7,096 bases of DNA, taken from assembly GCA_030453435.1 (NCBI GenBank), contig JAKDKI010000118.1, positions 1-7,096 on the forward strand. Reading direction: 5' to 3'. Positions 5,444 through 7,096 of the stretch are shown one piece after another. The DNA comes from Kocuria sp. Its GTDB lineage: Bacteria > Actinomycetota > Actinomycetes > Actinomycetales > Micrococcaceae. How positions within the stretch are numbered: the first letter of the stretch is position 1; the number at the start of each line of letters is the position of its first letter. The notes under the pieces are model-generated. The model was not told the DNA's origin. It worked only from the letters and a program-made list of their open reading frames with translations, and ran no database searches. The position numbers and the translations under genes were made by a program.

Positions 5444-6616
5444 TCACGCGAGCAGGGCGGCGGCTTCCAGAACGGTCCATGCCTGTACTTGCGTGCCGAG
5501 TTCCACGGGGGCACCCACGCGCTGGGCCTCGTTGGCGTGGCGCGCCGGAACGGGAGAGAAGACGGCCACGGTCTCCCCCTCCTCCCGCCGGGAGCCGGGC
5601 TTGGAGAAATCCTCGTCGGGGTCGAATTCACGCCGACCCTCCCACAGCGCCCCGGCAGTCTCTTCAACCAGTTCACGAGCCAGGTCCCGTGCATCCGGGG
5701 CCAGCAGGGGCGACGACGCCGCTTCGCCCAGATAGCGCGCCAGGATCCCCATGAACAGGCCGCCATCCCCGCCGCCGTGAGCGCGCAGGACGGGCTTGTC
5801 ATGTGGGCCTTCTTCGGTGAACTGCTGCGCCGCACCGTGGACGATGGCGGCGGCGCGGTCCAGCCACGACTGACGTTCAGCTGTGTCCTCGGTGATCTCT
5901 GCCAGTTCCAGCACGGCGCCGAGCACCGGTCCGGAGTTGTAGCTGTACAGCGCGCGATCCACGGAAGTGGTTTCCGTGCCGGAACCGGCGGCGACCAAGC
6001 GGATGCCGTCCAGGAAAGCCCCGCGGCCGTCATCCCACAGGGTGTCGAACAACCAGGTCAGTTGGTCGCGGGCTTCCGCCACGTGGTGGGTGCGCAGCAG
6101 CGCGAGTGCGGTAGGAGCCGTGGCGGCGGTGTTCTTGTAGTCGCGGGTGGTGTTCCACCACGTACCGCCGCCCAGGTTGTCGTCGCAACCCGATTGGAGG
6201 CGGGTCATGAGCGAACTGCCCGCGCTGAGTACATCTTTGCTGCACGCCCCAGTGGCTTGGAGGTCCTCTTCGCGCAAACGCCCCAGGGCGAGGGCGAGCC
6301 AGGCCATGTCGTCGAAGAACAGGTTGTTGGTGACCCTGCCACCGCTTCGGATGGCCATGCCGCGCAGCAGTCGGTGGGCGCGGGAACGGAGGCGGGCGGC
6401 GTCGTCATCACTGCCGGCTCGGCGCTCGCGGGCGGCGGCGTCGACCAACGCGTCGAGTAGGTGGGCCTGCCACCAGTAGTGCCACGGGCCCATGCGCGGG
6501 TGCGGGAAGGCCACGGCGCCCAAGTAGGTGCCCGGCATGCGCAGTGCGCGGGAGCCGAACAGGTGATCCACGGAGTGCGCGGCTTTGGCGGCGCGGTACG
6601 CCGGGGATTCGGACAT
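5444..6616 (-). CDS. Glycoside hydrolase family 76 protein, predicted cytosolic
   Basis: The 390-residue protein has the features of GH76, an (alpha/alpha)6-barrel family that includes endo-alpha-1,6-mannanases and some transglycosylases. The adjacent catalytic aspartates D102-D103 sit in NNLFFDDMAWLALA (97-110). Further family-like segments are GGGTWWNTTRDYKNTAATAPTALALL (149-174), YSYNSGPVLGAVLEL (224-238, the YNQG-like motif) and GGDGGLFMGILARYL (282-296). Most characterised GH76 enzymes are secreted, but this one starts MSESPAYR with no signal peptide or membrane segment, so it probably acts in the cytosol; substrate unknown. ATG 6616 is supported by AGGAG seven bases upstream (6624-6628). 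The open frame extends to 6859 but there overlaps idi, so that extension is rejected. It lies 46 bases after idi and 80 before the DUF4916 gene, on the same strand. An alternative is another (alpha/alpha)6 enzyme related to GH76; the DD motif favours GH76. Confidence 0.88.
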   Translation of the reverse strand: MSESPAYRAAKAAHSVDHLFGSRALRMPGTYLGAVAFPHPRMGPWHYWWQAHLLDALVDAAARERRAGSDDDAARLRSRAHRLLRGMAIRSGGRVTNNLFFDDMAWLALALGRLREEDLQATGACSKDVLSAGSSLMTRLQSGCDDNLGGGTWWNTTRDYKNTAATAPTALALLRTHHVAEARDQLTWLFDTLWDDGRGAFLDGIRLVAAGSGTETTSVDRALYSYNSGPVLGAVLELAEITEDTAERQSWLDRAAAIVHGAAQQFTEEGPHDKPVLRAHGGGDGGLFMGILARYLGEAASSPLLAPDARDLARELVEETAGALWEGRREFDPDEDFSKPGSRREEGETVAVFSPVPARHANEAQRVGAPVELGTQVQAWTVLEAAALLA

Positions 6617-6623
6617 GGCAGTG

Positions 6624-6628
6624 CTCCT
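6624..6628 (-). promoter_or_regulatory. Ribosome binding site of the GH76 gene
   Basis: AGGAG on the minus strand lies seven bases before ATG 6616. It decides this start over upstream codons, which would lie inside idi. Confidence 0.75.
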
Positions 6629-6662
6629 GGGCCGGAAAACGGGACGGTCCGAGCCTATCGGC

Positions 6663-7096
6663 CTAGCCGAGCTGCGCTTGCAACTCCGGTTCGGCGATCT
6701 GCGAGACGAGCCACGGGCTGAACGCGAACGGGGCGCGCTGCACGGCGCCGGCCAGGTCCTGGGGTGAGGCCCACGCGTATTCGGCGACCTCGGACTCCAC
6801 AGGCTCGGGTTCGAAATCGGTGATCGCCACGAACACCGGGCAGAACTCGTTCTCCACAATCCCGGACGCGTCCGTGGCGCGGTAGCTGAACTCCGGAATC
6901 ACGGGGGCGATGTTGCGGATCTCCAGACCGAGCTCCTGCTGAGCCCGCCGGGCGATGGCCTCCTCGAAAGGCTCGTCCGGGCCCGGGTGACCGCAGAAAC
7001 TATTGGTCCACACGCCCGGCCAGGTCTTCTTGCTCAGCGCACGGCGGGTCACCAGGACCTCGCCCTTGGTGTTGAGCACGTGGCACGAGAACGCGA
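6663..7096 (-). CDS. idi: Isopentenyl-diphosphate delta-isomerase, type I (5' end cut by window edge)
   Basis: Idi interconverts isopentenyl and dimethylallyl diphosphate, the building blocks of quinones, carotenoids and the polyprenyl carriers used for cell wall synthesis. The 143 visible residues align closely with E. coli Idi: TRRALSKKTWPGVWTNSFCG with the active-site Cys followed by HP (C67 and H69 in E. coli), the Nudix-fold helix ARRAQQELGLE carrying a metal-binding Glu, FSYRATDASGIVENEFCPVF with the two catalytic-site glutamates, and FAFSPWLV near the C-terminus. The frame stays open to the right edge (AFSCH before the GTG at 7079), so the real start and the N-terminal histidine ligands lie outside the window; GTG 7079 is not the start. 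The TAG stop is at 6663, 46 bases before the GH76 gene, with which it may be co-transcribed. Confidence 0.95.
   Translation of the reverse strand, partial: AFSCHVLNTKGEVLVTRRALSKKTWPGVWTNSFCGHPGPDEPFEEAIARRAQQELGLEIRNIAPVIPEFSYRATDASGIVENEFCPVFVAITDFEPEPVESEVAEYAWASPQDLAGAVQRAPFAFSPWLVSQIAEPELQAQLG

Noticed and set aside
5011..6033. 340-codon minus-strand frame spanning the GH76 and DUF4916 genes
   Set aside because: It is a shifted frame of two genes with clear domains; the product is low complexity.
6617..6859. Upstream extension of the GH76 frame
   Set aside because: It overlaps idi on the same strand in a different frame and encodes an Arg/Ser/Pro-rich shadow; ATG 6616 has a strong AGGAG site.

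Overview
The window looks like a chromosomal segment of a high-GC Gram-positive bacterium. The most likely group is Actinomycetota, order Micrococcales, probably near the Micrococcaceae (Kocuria/Rothia/Arthrobacter type). The evidence is the high-GC codon use, the long actinobacterial form of Tgt, and an Idi, a DUF4916-type Nudix protein and a FUSC-type exporter that all read like actinobacterial family members. The genus is an inference from remembered protein families, not from a search. Most of the window is ordinary core or housekeeping DNA. I see no tRNA or rRNA gene, insertion sequence, phage gene, CRISPR array or attachment site.

Left part (1-3003), minus strand: a large ATP-grasp ('biotin carboxylase-like') gene runs off the left edge. 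Upstream of it are its own promoter and ribosome binding site, then an imperfect hairpin, then tgt (queuosine tRNA modification). The hairpin lies just after the tgt stop and may end tgt transcription.

Centre (3083-4643), plus strand: a FUSC-family membrane protein diverges from tgt, separated by about 80 bases. After 38 bases comes a small four-helix membrane protein, probably in the same transcript. The 5' end of the small gene is the most interesting spot in the window. A good Shine-Dalgarno and ATG lead into three perfect tandem CTGAA units, and three units throw the ATG out of frame with the rest of the gene. Two units would give one uninterrupted protein. This is either a phase-variation-type switch, a recent frameshift, or a gene that really starts at a later GTG.

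Right part (4821-7096), minus strand: three genes in a row, in transcription order idi (isopentenyl-diphosphate isomerase, cut by the right edge), a GH76-family glycoside hydrolase without a signal peptide, and a DUF4916 Nudix-like protein with a degenerate Nudix box. The idi-GH76 gap is 46 bases and the GH76-DUF4916 gap is 80 bases, so a shared transcript is plausible but not shown. The two blocks converge across 4644-4820, which contains no gene I can support.

I found no clear new multi-gene system. The items worth checking are the CTGAA repeat, the cytosolic GH76 next to isoprenoid metabolism, and the lone ATP-grasp enzyme with a long low-complexity leader.
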